Of a stretch of DNA of 13,885 nt, positions 6,519 to 13,524 are shown piece after piece; position 1 is the first letter of the stretch; every line of letters starts with the position of its first letter. This DNA is from DASZBR01 sp033763845 (lineage in GTDB: Bacteria; Pseudomonadota; Gammaproteobacteria; DASZBR01): contig JANRJR010000027.1 in the NCBI GenBank assembly GCA_033763845.1, positions 1 through 13,885 of the forward strand. Reading direction: 5' to 3'. The notes under the pieces were generated by a model. That model did no database searches, was not told the origin of the DNA, and saw nothing but the letters and a program-made list of their open reading frames with translations. The position numbers and the translations under genes are program-made.

Positions 6519-7604
6519 ATGATTGTATTTCGTTATATCGCACGTGAAATTCTAAGTACTTTTTTAGTCATCAGTTTCGTACTGTTGCTGATTTTTGTCA
6601 GCAATCAATTCTCGCGTTATTTAGTATTGACCGCCGCTGGAAAATTATTAGGCATGCAGTTATTGCATTTGCTACTTTTAGAAGTACCGCAATTATTAAG
6701 TATTATTTTCCCTCTCGCCCTATATTTAAGCATTATTTTGTCTTATGGAAGATTGTATGTTGATAATGAAATGGTTGTGTTGAGAGCCTGTGGTGTTAGT
6801 TATCGTAAATTATTAAATATGAGTTTTGTTATTGCGACATTTGTTGCAATCCCTGTGATGATGTTTACCTTATGGATTAATCCGATTGTTGCAGGTACGC
6901 GCGATAAATTATTGTCGCAAATTGGTGCAACTTCCGTTTTACAAACGCTACAACCCGGCCGTTTTCAACAAACCAATGATGGAACGAGAATTTTTTATAT
7001 TGAAAAGATGTCAGATGATAAGCAGGCGCTTCAAGATCTTTTTGTTGCAGAGAAGGGCAAAGAAGGAAGTTGGAATGTAATGTCTGCGGCAGGTGGTCAT
7101 CACGAAGCAGATGAAAAAACGGGTGATCGTTTTATTGTCGCGGATGATGGTTTTCGTTATCAAGGTGTGCCCGGCACGAAAAATTTTACAATTATTCATT
7201 TCGATCATTACGGTGTGCGAATTAATTTACCTGTATTAGAACGCAGTGATGCGATTGATAGTATTCCAACATGGGATTTGTTATTCCCGACCCCAGCGCA
7301 ACATAATGAATACGCCGCCGAATTTCAGTGGCGATTATCGATGCCGTTATGTATTTATGTATTAACATTAATTGCATTTTCGTTAAGCTCGGTTAAGCCT
7401 CGTCAAGGGCGTTTTGGAAAATTATTTCCTGCGGTATTGCTTTATATTATTTATGCGAATTTTATGATTGTCGGGCAAGATTGGATTACGGAAGGACAAT
7501 TAACGCCTAAATTAGGATTGTGGGTCATGCATTTATTTATGTTAGCCGTGGGGTTATTTTTGTATGCTTATTATACCCGTATGAAATGGATTCAGCGCTC
7601 ATGA
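6519..7604 (+). CDS. lptF: LPS export ABC transporter permease LptF
   Basis: This inner-membrane protein has 361 residues. LptF and LptG form the transmembrane part of the LptB2FG transporter, which extracts lipopolysaccharide from the inner membrane for passage to LptC and LptA. Hydrophobic segments lie at about 10-30, 50-75 and 98-118; a periplasmic jellyroll region follows at about 130-255, then three more segments at about 268-288, 296-316 and 328-350. Family blocks include the start MIVFRYIAREIL, ACGVSYRKLL (residues 89-98), LQPGRFQQ, and SSVKPRQGRFGKLFPAVLLY (about 285-304). A TTG 24 bp further upstream is in frame, but the ATG at 6519 has AGGA at 5-bp spacing and gives the standard N-terminus. 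It overlaps lptG by 4 bp. No lptB, lptA or lptC lies in the window. The pepA gene, often divergent from lptF, is not here. Confidence 0.96.
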   Translation: MIVFRYIAREILSTFLVISFVLLLIFVSNQFSRYLVLTAAGKLLGMQLLHLLLLEVPQLLSIIFPLALYLSIILSYGRLYVDNEMVVLRACGVSYRKLLNMSFVIATFVAIPVMMFTLWINPIVAGTRDKLLSQIGATSVLQTLQPGRFQQTNDGTRIFYIEKMSDDKQALQDLFVAEKGKEGSWNVMSAAGGHHEADEKTGDRFIVADDGFRYQGVPGTKNFTIIHFDHYGVRINLPVLERSDAIDSIPTWDLLFPTPAQHNEYAAEFQWRLSMPLCIYVLTLIAFSLSSVKPRQGRFGKLFPAVLLYIIYANFMIVGQDWITEGQLTPKLGLWVMHLFMLAVGLFLYAYYTRMKWIQRS

Positions 7605-8662
7605 TTATTGGACGATATATTGGGTCATCGTTAATTAAAGCGACCTTATTAGTTTTGTTGGTATTTCTTGGATTAGAAACTTTTATTTTGTTGGCAACAC
7701 AAGTTAATTCTATGGGGAAGGGCGCCTACAATATTTGGCAGGCTTTATTATATGTATTTTTAATATTGCCACAGCAGACTTATTTTTTATTTCCCATGGC
7801 GGGTTTATTGGGAATGTTGTTCGGATTAAGTTTGTTATCCAATAGCAGTGAAATCATTGTCATGCGTGCGTCCGGTATTTCTCCTGTTAAAATTATGCGA
7901 TATGCCATGCAGGCAGGATTAATTTTAGTGATTACCGTGACGTTAATTGGTGAATTGATTGGTCCATCAGCAAAGCATTTGGGTGAAAAGCGAAAATTAA
8001 TTGCAACGTCAAGTGGTCAAGCGATTAAAACGGGTGAAGGATTGTGGTTGCGCCAGGGCCAGAATTTTTATCACATAGGACAAATTGATTCGTCGCATCG
8101 CATTGAAAATGTCAGCCAATATGTTTTTGATGACGCACAGCATTTGATGATCGTGAGTTTTTCTTCGATGGGTGTTTATCAAAATAATACATGGCATATG
8201 AAAAATATTCAGCAAAGTAGCATGTCATCGAATCAAGTAACTTCCCAAACCCTTGGTTCACAGAATTGGGATTTGGCAATTGATCCACGATTATTAAAAA
8301 TTTCATTAAGTACGCCGGATGAAATGTCTTTAAGCCAATTATCTGCTTTCATCGAATATCAAAAACAAACTAATTTAGTTCCGACGATGTATCAATTGTC
8401 TTTTTGGCAGCGTGCATTACAACCGTTAGCGAGTTTGGTGATGATGTTTTTAGCCATCCCCTTTGTGTTTGGCCCGCTTCGTAGTGTCTCGACGAGTTTG
8501 CGTTTAGTGTTGGGAATTATTGTAGGGTTTGCGTTTTATTTAACAAACCAATTATTTCCACCATTAAGTCAGGTATTGGATTTTCCACCGTATTTAGCCG
8601 CGATGTTACCCATTTTGATTTTTGCCATATTTGGTGTGATTTTGTTGAAGCGGGTTCGTTAA
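7601..8662 (+). CDS. lptG: LPS export ABC transporter permease LptG
   Basis: This protein of 353 residues is the partner of LptF in the LptB2FG complex of the inner membrane. It begins MIIGRYIGSSLIKATLL, matching the family start with its RYIG motif. Membrane segments lie at about 9-32, 48-72 and 95-117; a periplasmic domain fills about 120-260, and three C-terminal segments follow. Conserved family pieces are FFLFPMAGLLGMLFGL-like FLFPMAGLLGMLFGL (about 63-77), VMRASGISPVKIMRY (about 87-101), YQLSFWQRALQPLASLVMM (about 263-281) and FGPLRSVSTSLRLVLG (about 287-302). The ATG at 7601 overlaps the lptF stop as ATGA, and I prefer it to in-frame starts further upstream (such as ATG 7586), which lie wholly inside lptF. 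There is no strong ribosome-binding site, so translation is probably coupled. This is the last gene of the rightward operon. Confidence 0.96.
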   Translation: MIIGRYIGSSLIKATLLVLLVFLGLETFILLATQVNSMGKGAYNIWQALLYVFLILPQQTYFLFPMAGLLGMLFGLSLLSNSSEIIVMRASGISPVKIMRYAMQAGLILVITVTLIGELIGPSAKHLGEKRKLIATSSGQAIKTGEGLWLRQGQNFYHIGQIDSSHRIENVSQYVFDDAQHLMIVSFSSMGVYQNNTWHMKNIQQSSMSSNQVTSQTLGSQNWDLAIDPRLLKISLSTPDEMSLSQLSAFIEYQKQTNLVPTMYQLSFWQRALQPLASLVMMFLAIPFVFGPLRSVSTSLRLVLGIIVGFAFYLTNQLFPPLSQVLDFPPYLAAMLPILIFAIFGVILLKRVR

Positions 8663-8725
8663 GAAAACCTTAGGAATTCTGTGTTAAGCTGAAAGCGCAT
8701 ACCTATTAATTTAGTGCTTTTTAGA

Positions 8726-8759
8726 ATAATGAGCGGCATGTTTTTATGCTGCTCATTAT
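8726..8759. terminator. Probable shared hairpin terminator between convergent lptG and ettA
   Basis: The arms ATAATGAGCGGCAT (8726-8739) and ATGCTGCTCATTAT (8746-8759) pair over 14 bp with one G-T wobble, around a 6-base loop. The stem stands 63 bp after the lptG stop and 22 bp after the ettA stop in their respective directions. There is no immediate T-run on either side. On the plus strand a second small AATTAA/TTAATT stem at 8760-8777, ending in a T-run (8776-8780), follows. Position between converging operons and stem strength support termination; the weak T-tract lowers confidence. I see no gene in the rest of 8663-8781. Confidence 0.65.
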
Positions 8760-8781
8760 AATTAAAGAGGCTTAATTTTTC

Positions 8782-10455
8782 CTAATCCTCTAATTTTTTA
8801 TATTTCACCCGATGCGGTTGATTTGCGGCATCGCCTAAGCGACGTAATCGATCCGCTTCATAATCCGCAAAATTACCTTCGAACCACGTCACGGTACTGT
8901 CACCTTCAAACGCTAAAATATGCGTCGCAATTCTGTCTAAGAACCAACGGTCGTGTGAAATAACAACTGCACATCCTGGAAATGTTAATAAAGCTTCTTC
9001 CAATGCTCTTAATGTTTCTACATCCAAGTCATTGGTAGGCTCGTCGAGTAATAATAAATTTCCGCCAGATTTTAATAATTTTGCTAAATGAACACGATTT
9101 CGCTCACCACCGGATAACATGCTAACCAATTTTTGTTGATCTGCGCCTTTGAAGTTAAATTTACCAACATAACTTCGCGAAGGGGTTTGATAAGCACCGA
9201 CCATAATAATATCTTGGCCATCAGAGATTTCATCCCATACTGTTTTCTTATCATTTAAATGATCGCGTGATTGATCGACGTAAGATAATTTAACCGTATC
9301 GCCAACACGAATTTCACCGCTGTCTGCTTTTTCAATTCCTGTTAGCATTCTAAATAATGTCGTTTTACCTGCACCGTTCGGTCCAATAATTCCAACGATG
9401 CCGCCTTTGGGTAAATCAAAATTAACATTTTCAAATAACACTTTATCGCCAAACGCTTTGGAAATATTTTTTGCTTCGATTACCAAATCACCTAAGCGAG
9501 GACCGGCTGGAATATAAATTTCTTGTGTTTCTGCGCGTTTTTGGAATTCTTGTGATTGCAATTCTTCAAATTGCGCCAAACGCGCTTTGCTTTTCGCATG
9601 ACGGCCCTTTGGATTTGAGCGTACCCATTCCAATTCTTTTTGAATGGATTTTTGTCGAGCAATTTCAGTCTTTTCTTCTTGTGCTAAACGTTTTTCTTTT
9701 TGATCCAACCACGAAGAATAATTTCCTTTCCACGGAATGCCGTGTCCGCGATCTAGTTCTAAAATCCAACCCGCGACGTTATCTAAGAAATATCTGTCAT
9801 GGGTAACCGCTACAACAGTACCTTTAAAATCATGTAAAAATCGTTCCAACCAGGCAACACTTTCGGCGTCTAAATGATTTGTGGGTTCGTCGAGCAATAA
9901 CATATCGTAATTCGATAATAATAATTGGCATAATGCGACACGGCGTTTTTCGCCACCAGATAATTTTGTGACATCGGCATCCCACGGTGGGAGACGTAAT
10001 GCATCTGCTGCAACTTCTAATTTACGTTCTAACTCCCATCCACCGCAATCATCAATTTTATGTTGCAGTTCACTTTGTTCTTCTAATAATTTATTCATGT
10101 CATCGTCTGACATTTCTTCGCCAAATTTTGCACTGATTTCATTAAAGCGATTGATGAGGTTTTGTGTATCTGCAACAGCCAATTCAACATTTCCTCTAAC
10201 TGTTTTGGTTGGATCCAGTTGAGGTTCTTGAGAAAGATAACCAATGCGTGTGCCCGGTTGAGGGCGAGCTTCTCCGACGATATCTTTGTCGATACCCGCC
10301 ATAATGCGCAATAAGGTGGATTTTCCGGAGCCATTAAGACCCAATACGCCAATTTTGGCACCAGGGAAAAACGAGAGGTAGATATCTTTTAAGATAAATT
10401 TGCTGGGGGGAACCACTTTTCCCACGCCATTCATAGTGAAAATGTACTGACTCAT
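8782..10455 (-). CDS. ettA: Energy-dependent translational throttle protein EttA (ABC-F ATPase)
   Basis: This is a 557-residue cytosolic ABC-F protein, matching the 555 residues of E. coli EttA. EttA binds the ribosomal E site and gates entry into elongation according to the ADP/ATP ratio. Domain 1 has Walker A GLNGSGKS (residues 39-46), signature LSGGEK (165-170) and Walker B LLLDE with Glu190. The EttA-type arm insertion lies at about 95-139. The P-site tether linker is at about 240-322, rich in charged residues (EWVRSNPKGRHAKSKAR, 276-292). Domain 2 has Walker A GPNGAGKT (358-365), LSGGER (447-452) and LLLLDE with Glu472. The N-terminus KVVPPSKFILKDIYLSFFPG is diagnostic for EttA over Uup or YheS. 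GGGAG lies 9 bp before the ATG. The gene stands alone on the minus strand, convergent with lptG and divergent from hslO. Confidence 0.97.
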   Translation of the reverse strand: MSQYIFTMNGVGKVVPPSKFILKDIYLSFFPGAKIGVLGLNGSGKSTLLRIMAGIDKDIVGEARPQPGTRIGYLSQEPQLDPTKTVRGNVELAVADTQNLINRFNEISAKFGEEMSDDDMNKLLEEQSELQHKIDDCGGWELERKLEVAADALRLPPWDADVTKLSGGEKRRVALCQLLLSNYDMLLLDEPTNHLDAESVAWLERFLHDFKGTVVAVTHDRYFLDNVAGWILELDRGHGIPWKGNYSSWLDQKEKRLAQEEKTEIARQKSIQKELEWVRSNPKGRHAKSKARLAQFEELQSQEFQKRAETQEIYIPAGPRLGDLVIEAKNISKAFGDKVLFENVNFDLPKGGIVGIIGPNGAGKTTLFRMLTGIEKADSGEIRVGDTVKLSYVDQSRDHLNDKKTVWDEISDGQDIIMVGAYQTPSRSYVGKFNFKGADQQKLVSMLSGGERNRVHLAKLLKSGGNLLLLDEPTNDLDVETLRALEEALLTFPGCAVVISHDRWFLDRIATHILAFEGDSTVTWFEGNFADYEADRLRRLGDAANQPHRVKYKKLED

Positions 10456-10476
10456 CGCGCCTGTCTCCCTTATAAT
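10447..10476 (+). promoter_or_regulatory. Promoter for the hslO-glyA-nrdR-nusB-thiL operon
   Basis: A perfect TATAAT is at 10471-10476, and CTGACT (10447-10452, four of six matches to TTGACA) lies 18 bp upstream, overlapping the first codons of ettA. The transcript would start near 10483, leaving a leader of about 39 nt that includes AGGA (10513-10516) before hslO. Confidence 0.6.
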
Positions 10477-10484
10477 AGACGACG

Positions 10485-10490
10485 ATTATA
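10485..10490 (-). promoter_or_regulatory. -10 box of a leftward ettA promoter
   Basis: On the minus strand this reads a perfect TATAAT, giving a predicted start near 10478 and a leader of about 23 nt with GGGAG before the ettA ATG. The expected -35 region, around 10508-10514, has only a poor match, so activity may depend on the -10 or an activator. Together with the rightward TATAAT at 10471-10476 it forms an inverted repeat, TATAAT-N8-ATTATA, so the two promoters overlap completely and could not both be occupied. Confidence 0.5.
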
Positions 10491-10521
10491 GGATGGTTTT
10501 TTATAAATTGGCAGGATTTTT

Positions 10522-11364
10522 ATGATGCAACACGATTCCCTAGTACGCTTTTTAATCGAAAATCGCGCGGTCCGCGGTGAAATCGTCTATTTAGATGAAA
10601 GTTATCGCGAAGTGATGGTCCGTCACCCGTATCCGCTCCAGATTCAACGTTTATTAGGTGAATTGCTGGCTTGCGTAAGTTTGCTAAGCGCAACCCTAAA
10701 ATACGAGGGGTCGTTAATATTACAAATTCAAGGCGATGGGCCTATTTCGCTGTTATTAGCGCAGGCGAATGCAGAGCGGCAAATTCGGGGTTTGGCAAAA
10801 TGGGAAGGAAACGTTCCAGAGAATTTTAATGAAGCAATGGGACAGGGAAAAATGGCCATCACCATTGATCCCGGAAAAGGGAGTGAACGTTATCAAGGCA
10901 TTGTGGAGTTGCGTGGAAATAATATTGCGCGCATTACAGAAAATTATTTTTATCAATCCGAACAATTGCCAACCTATTTATTTTTATGTGCAGATGAAAA
11001 GCGTGCGGCGGGATTTTTAGTCCAATCATTGCCAAAAACTGAAAATCAATTATCAGAAGATTGGTTTCACATTGAACAATTAGTGCGCACATTAACCCCA
11101 AAAGAATTATTAGAACTTCCTGCAGAAACAATCCTGCACAGATTATTCCATCAAGAAACCGTCAAAATTTTGGGCAGTCAACCGGTAGAATTTTATTGTC
11201 GCTGTTCACGTGATGCAATGGCGAAAGCTATTTTTACCATGGGTAAAGAAGACGCGCGTAAATTATCAGAAGAACATCAAGTTGTCTCTGTGACGTGCGA
11301 GTTTTGCAATAAAAAGCAAGATTTTGATCGTATTGATATCGAAAGGATTTTTTATGGAATGTGA
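10522..11364 (+). CDS. hslO: Redox-regulated molecular chaperone Hsp33
   Basis: This 280-residue cytosolic holdase is switched on by oxidation plus unfolding. When reduced, four cysteines bind zinc; oxidation forms disulfides and unfolds the linker. The protein has the N-terminal core with QIQGDGPISLLL (residues 68-79) and the C-terminal zinc site with Cys226-X-Cys228 (FYCRCSRD) and Cys259-X2-Cys262 (CEFCNKK), so the redox switch is complete. Two adjacent ATG codons (10522 and 10525) are both possible starts; AGGA lies 5 or 8 bp upstream respectively. It leads a rightward operon and overlaps glyA by 11 bp. Its promoter region is shared with divergent ettA. Beyond its place in the operon I see no sign of an oxidative-stress operator. 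Confidence 0.96.
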   Translation: MMQHDSLVRFLIENRAVRGEIVYLDESYREVMVRHPYPLQIQRLLGELLACVSLLSATLKYEGSLILQIQGDGPISLLLAQANAERQIRGLAKWEGNVPENFNEAMGQGKMAITIDPGKGSERYQGIVELRGNNIARITENYFYQSEQLPTYLFLCADEKRAAGFLVQSLPKTENQLSEDWFHIEQLVRTLTPKELLELPAETILHRLFHQETVKILGSQPVEFYCRCSRDAMAKAIFTMGKEDARKLSEEHQVVSVTCEFCNKKQDFDRIDIERIFYGM

Positions 11365-12598
11365 TTTAGCAAAAGTTGATCCGGAAATATTTGACGCCAT
11401 TAGATCGGAATCAGAGCGCCAAGAAGAACATATTGAGCTCATAGCCTCTGAAAACTATGCGAGTCGCGCAGTATTAGAAGCTCAAGGATCCGTATTAACC
11501 AATAAATACGCCGAAGGTTATCCTGGCAAAAGATATTACGGTGGATGTGAATTTGTAGATGTTGCGGAAAGCTTGGCGATAGAACGTGCTAAAAAATTAT
11601 TTAAATGTGTGTATGCGAATGTTCAACCACACTCGGGTGCGCAGGCTAATGCTGCTGTTTTTATGGCGTTATTAAATCCAGGCGATACTTTATTGGGTAT
11701 GAATTTAGCGCACGGCGGACATCTTACACACGGTACATCCGTGAATTTTTCTGGAAAAATGTATCATGCGGTGCAATATGGCATTGATCCGCATTCAGGC
11801 GAAATTGACTATAACATTGTTGAAGATCTTGCTGTAAAAAATAAACCTAAGATGATAATTGCAGGGTTTTCAGCGTATTCGCGAATTATAGACTGGAAAA
11901 TATTTCGGGAAATTGCAGATAAAGTTGGCGCATATTTAGTGGTTGATATGGCGCACATTGCAGGATTGGTTGCCGTTGATCTTTATCCATCCCCAGTACC
12001 TTACGCGGATGTGGTGACGTCAACGACCCATAAAACATTGCGTGGACCACGAGGTGGATTAATTTTAGCTCGCTCAAACCCAGACATTGAGAAAAAATTA
12101 AATTCAGCGGTATTTCCGGGAATGCAAGGCGGGCCGTTAATGCATGTGATTGCGGCAAAAGCAGTTGCATTTCTTGAAGCATTACAGCCAGAATTTAAAA
12201 TTTACCAAAAGCAGGTTCTTGCGAATGCTAAGCATTTAGCAAAAAATTTGCAGAATAAAAACTATAAAATAGTTTCTAATGGCACGGATGACCATATGTT
12301 TTTAGTGGATTTAACAGATAAAAATATCACGGGCAAAGAAGCCGATGAAGCTTTAGGGAAAGCCAATATTACCGTCAATAAAAATACGGTTCCCAATGAT
12401 ACTCGTTCGCCGTTTATTACCAGCGGCTTACGATTAGGCACACCAGCATCAACAACTCGGGGGTTTAAAGAGTCTGAAATGGCGAAAATAGCGGATTGGA
12501 TAGCCGATGTGTTGGCAGATCTCCACAATCCTGCGACAATAGCGCGAGTCAAAAATGAAGTAATTACACTGTGTAAACAATTTCCGGTATATAAATAG
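11354..12598 (+). CDS. glyA: Serine hydroxymethyltransferase
   Basis: This PLP enzyme converts serine and tetrahydrofolate to glycine and 5,10-methylene-tetrahydrofolate, the main entry of one-carbon units for purines, thymidylate and methionine. At 414 residues it is nearly the same length as E. coli GlyA (417). Visible are ELIASENYAS (residues 28-37), the YYGGCEFVD motif (61-69), HSGAQAN (93-99), VVDMAHIAGL (196-205) with the PLP-contacting Asp198, and STTHKTLRGPRGG (223-235), where Lys227 forms the Schiff base. The ATG at 11354 lies inside the last codons of hslO, with AAAGGA 6 bp upstream; an in-frame GTG/TTG-type start 30 bp earlier would add unrelated residues and was not used. It is 3 bp from nrdR. 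I see no glycine riboswitch, since there is no leader. Confidence 0.98.
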   Translation: MECDLAKVDPEIFDAIRSESERQEEHIELIASENYASRAVLEAQGSVLTNKYAEGYPGKRYYGGCEFVDVAESLAIERAKKLFKCVYANVQPHSGAQANAAVFMALLNPGDTLLGMNLAHGGHLTHGTSVNFSGKMYHAVQYGIDPHSGEIDYNIVEDLAVKNKPKMIIAGFSAYSRIIDWKIFREIADKVGAYLVVDMAHIAGLVAVDLYPSPVPYADVVTSTTHKTLRGPRGGLILARSNPDIEKKLNSAVFPGMQGGPLMHVIAAKAVAFLEALQPEFKIYQKQVLANAKHLAKNLQNKNYKIVSNGTDDHMFLVDLTDKNITGKEADEALGKANITVNKNTVPNDTRSPFITSGLRLGTPASTTRGFKESEMAKIADWIADVLADLHNPATIARVKNEVITLCKQFPVYK

Positions 12599-12601
12599 CC
12601 T

Positions 12602-13075
12602 ATGCATTGTCCTTTTTGCCAACATCATGATACGCGCGTGATTGATTCACGCTTGAGTCTGGAAAATAACCACATTCGACGTCGTCGCGAATGCCCACAC
12701 TGCAATGAGCGATTTAATACGTTGGAAACAGCAGAATTAACATTGCCGTTGATCATTAAACGCGATAATCGTCGAGTAAACTTTGACGAAAGTAAACTAC
12801 GGGCTGGAATGTTAAGGGCATTAGAAAAAAGGCCGATTTCATTAGATAAAATAGAAGCGGTTATTCATAAAATTATTCAAAAGCTACGTGCGTATGGTGA
12901 GCGTGAAATTTCGTCTAATACATTGGGCGAGTGGGTAATGAAAGAGTTGCGGTTATTGGATCCCGTAGCGTATGTAAGGTTTGCATCGGTATATCGTAGC
13001 TTTGAAGATGTAGATGCATTTAAAGCGGAAATTCAGCAATTAAAGAAATTAACAAAAGAAGGCCATTCAGAATGA
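12602..13075 (+). CDS. nrdR: Transcriptional repressor NrdR
   Basis: This 157-residue protein is slightly longer than the 149-residue E. coli NrdR. NrdR represses ribonucleotide reductase genes in response to the (d)ATP level. The N-terminal zinc ribbon has Cys3, Cys6, Cys31 and Cys34 (MHCPFC and CPHC), with the DNA-contacting basic stretch IRRRREC (25-31) and FNTLE (38-42). The ATP-cone domain follows at about 49-139, with LIIKRDNRRVNF (50-61), GMLRALEKRPIS (69-80) and VAYVRFASVYRSFED (122-136). It starts 3 bp after the glyA stop. No ribosome-binding site is visible before the ATG, so translation likely depends on ribosomes finishing glyA. No nrd gene is in the window; I did not recognise NrdR boxes, but a search by eye is not reliable. 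Confidence 0.97.
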   Translation: MHCPFCQHHDTRVIDSRLSLENNHIRRRRECPHCNERFNTLETAELTLPLIIKRDNRRVNFDESKLRAGMLRALEKRPISLDKIEAVIHKIIQKLRAYGEREISSNTLGEWVMKELRLLDPVAYVRFASVYRSFEDVDAFKAEIQQLKKLTKEGHSE

Positions 13076-13524
13076 CAAATCAAAAACCCTTTTCCATCAA
13101 TCCACGCGATCGTCGTTGGGCAAGACGTTTATGTTTGCAAGCACTGTATCAATGGGAAATTACGCACCATGATATACGTGAAATAGAACTAAATTCGCTT
13201 CAAGATGATAATATTGAACGCGTAGATGTTGAATATTTTAAAGCGTTATTAATCGGTGTAGTTGATAATCTTGATAGTATTCACAGTTATATCAAGCGCT
13301 ATATTGATAGGCCCATTGCGGAAATTGATCCCATAGAAATCAGTATTTTGCGCATGAGTGTGTATGAATTACTACAACGCCTAGATGTGCCGTATAAAGT
13401 TGTTTTGAATGAAGCTTTAGAGTTAGGTAAAGCATTCGGTGCAACGGATGGTTATAAATTTGTTAATGGTATTTTAGATAAAGTCGCGCGTGAAGTGAGG
13501 CGCGATGAAGCTGCAAAAAAATGA
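13072..13524 (+). CDS. nusB: Transcription antitermination factor NusB
   Basis: This is a 150-residue, all-helical RNA-binding protein. With NusE (ribosomal protein S10) it binds boxA in rRNA leader transcripts and assembles the antitermination complex. The basic N-terminal RRWARRLCLQALYQWE (residues 14-29) is the typical arginine-rich RNA-binding start. The middle IDRPIAEIDPIEISILRMSVYELL (82-105, read in two parts as IDRPIAEIDP and IEISILRMSVYELL) and the C-terminal KAFGATDGYKFVNGILDKVA (119-138) are family signatures. It overlaps nrdR by 4 bp as ATGA, with AGAAGG 9 bp upstream, and overlaps thiL in the same way. In many gammaproteobacteria ribD/ribH-type riboflavin genes sit between nrdR and nusB; here they are missing and the two are fused into one tight unit. 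Confidence 0.97.
   Translation: MTNQKPFSINPRDRRWARRLCLQALYQWEITHHDIREIELNSLQDDNIERVDVEYFKALLIGVVDNLDSIHSYIKRYIDRPIAEIDPIEISILRMSVYELLQRLDVPYKVVLNEALELGKAFGATDGYKFVNGILDKVAREVRRDEAAKK

Noticed and set aside
7520..7600. Upstream extension of LptG inside lptF
   Set aside because: The extra residues overlap well-conserved lptF coding sequence, and the ATGA overlap at 7601 gives the family-standard start.
8760..8780. AATTAA/TTAATT mini-hairpin as a separate terminator
   Set aside because: Six A-T pairs are too weak on their own; it is noted only as a possible helper of the 14-bp stem beside it.
9471..9806. Plus-strand open frame of 111 codons opposite ettA
   Set aside because: It lies wholly opposite a highly conserved ettA region, has no recognisable domain, and no ribosome-binding site or promoter that I could see.
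11324..11353. Upstream extension of GlyA
   Set aside because: The ten added residues are hslO sequence read in another frame; AAAGGA points to the ATG at 11354.
13515..13521. Run of seven A residues at the nusB/thiL junction as a programmed slippage site
   Set aside because: The ATGA overlap already explains the junction, both frames are complete without a shift, and no stimulatory structure is visible.
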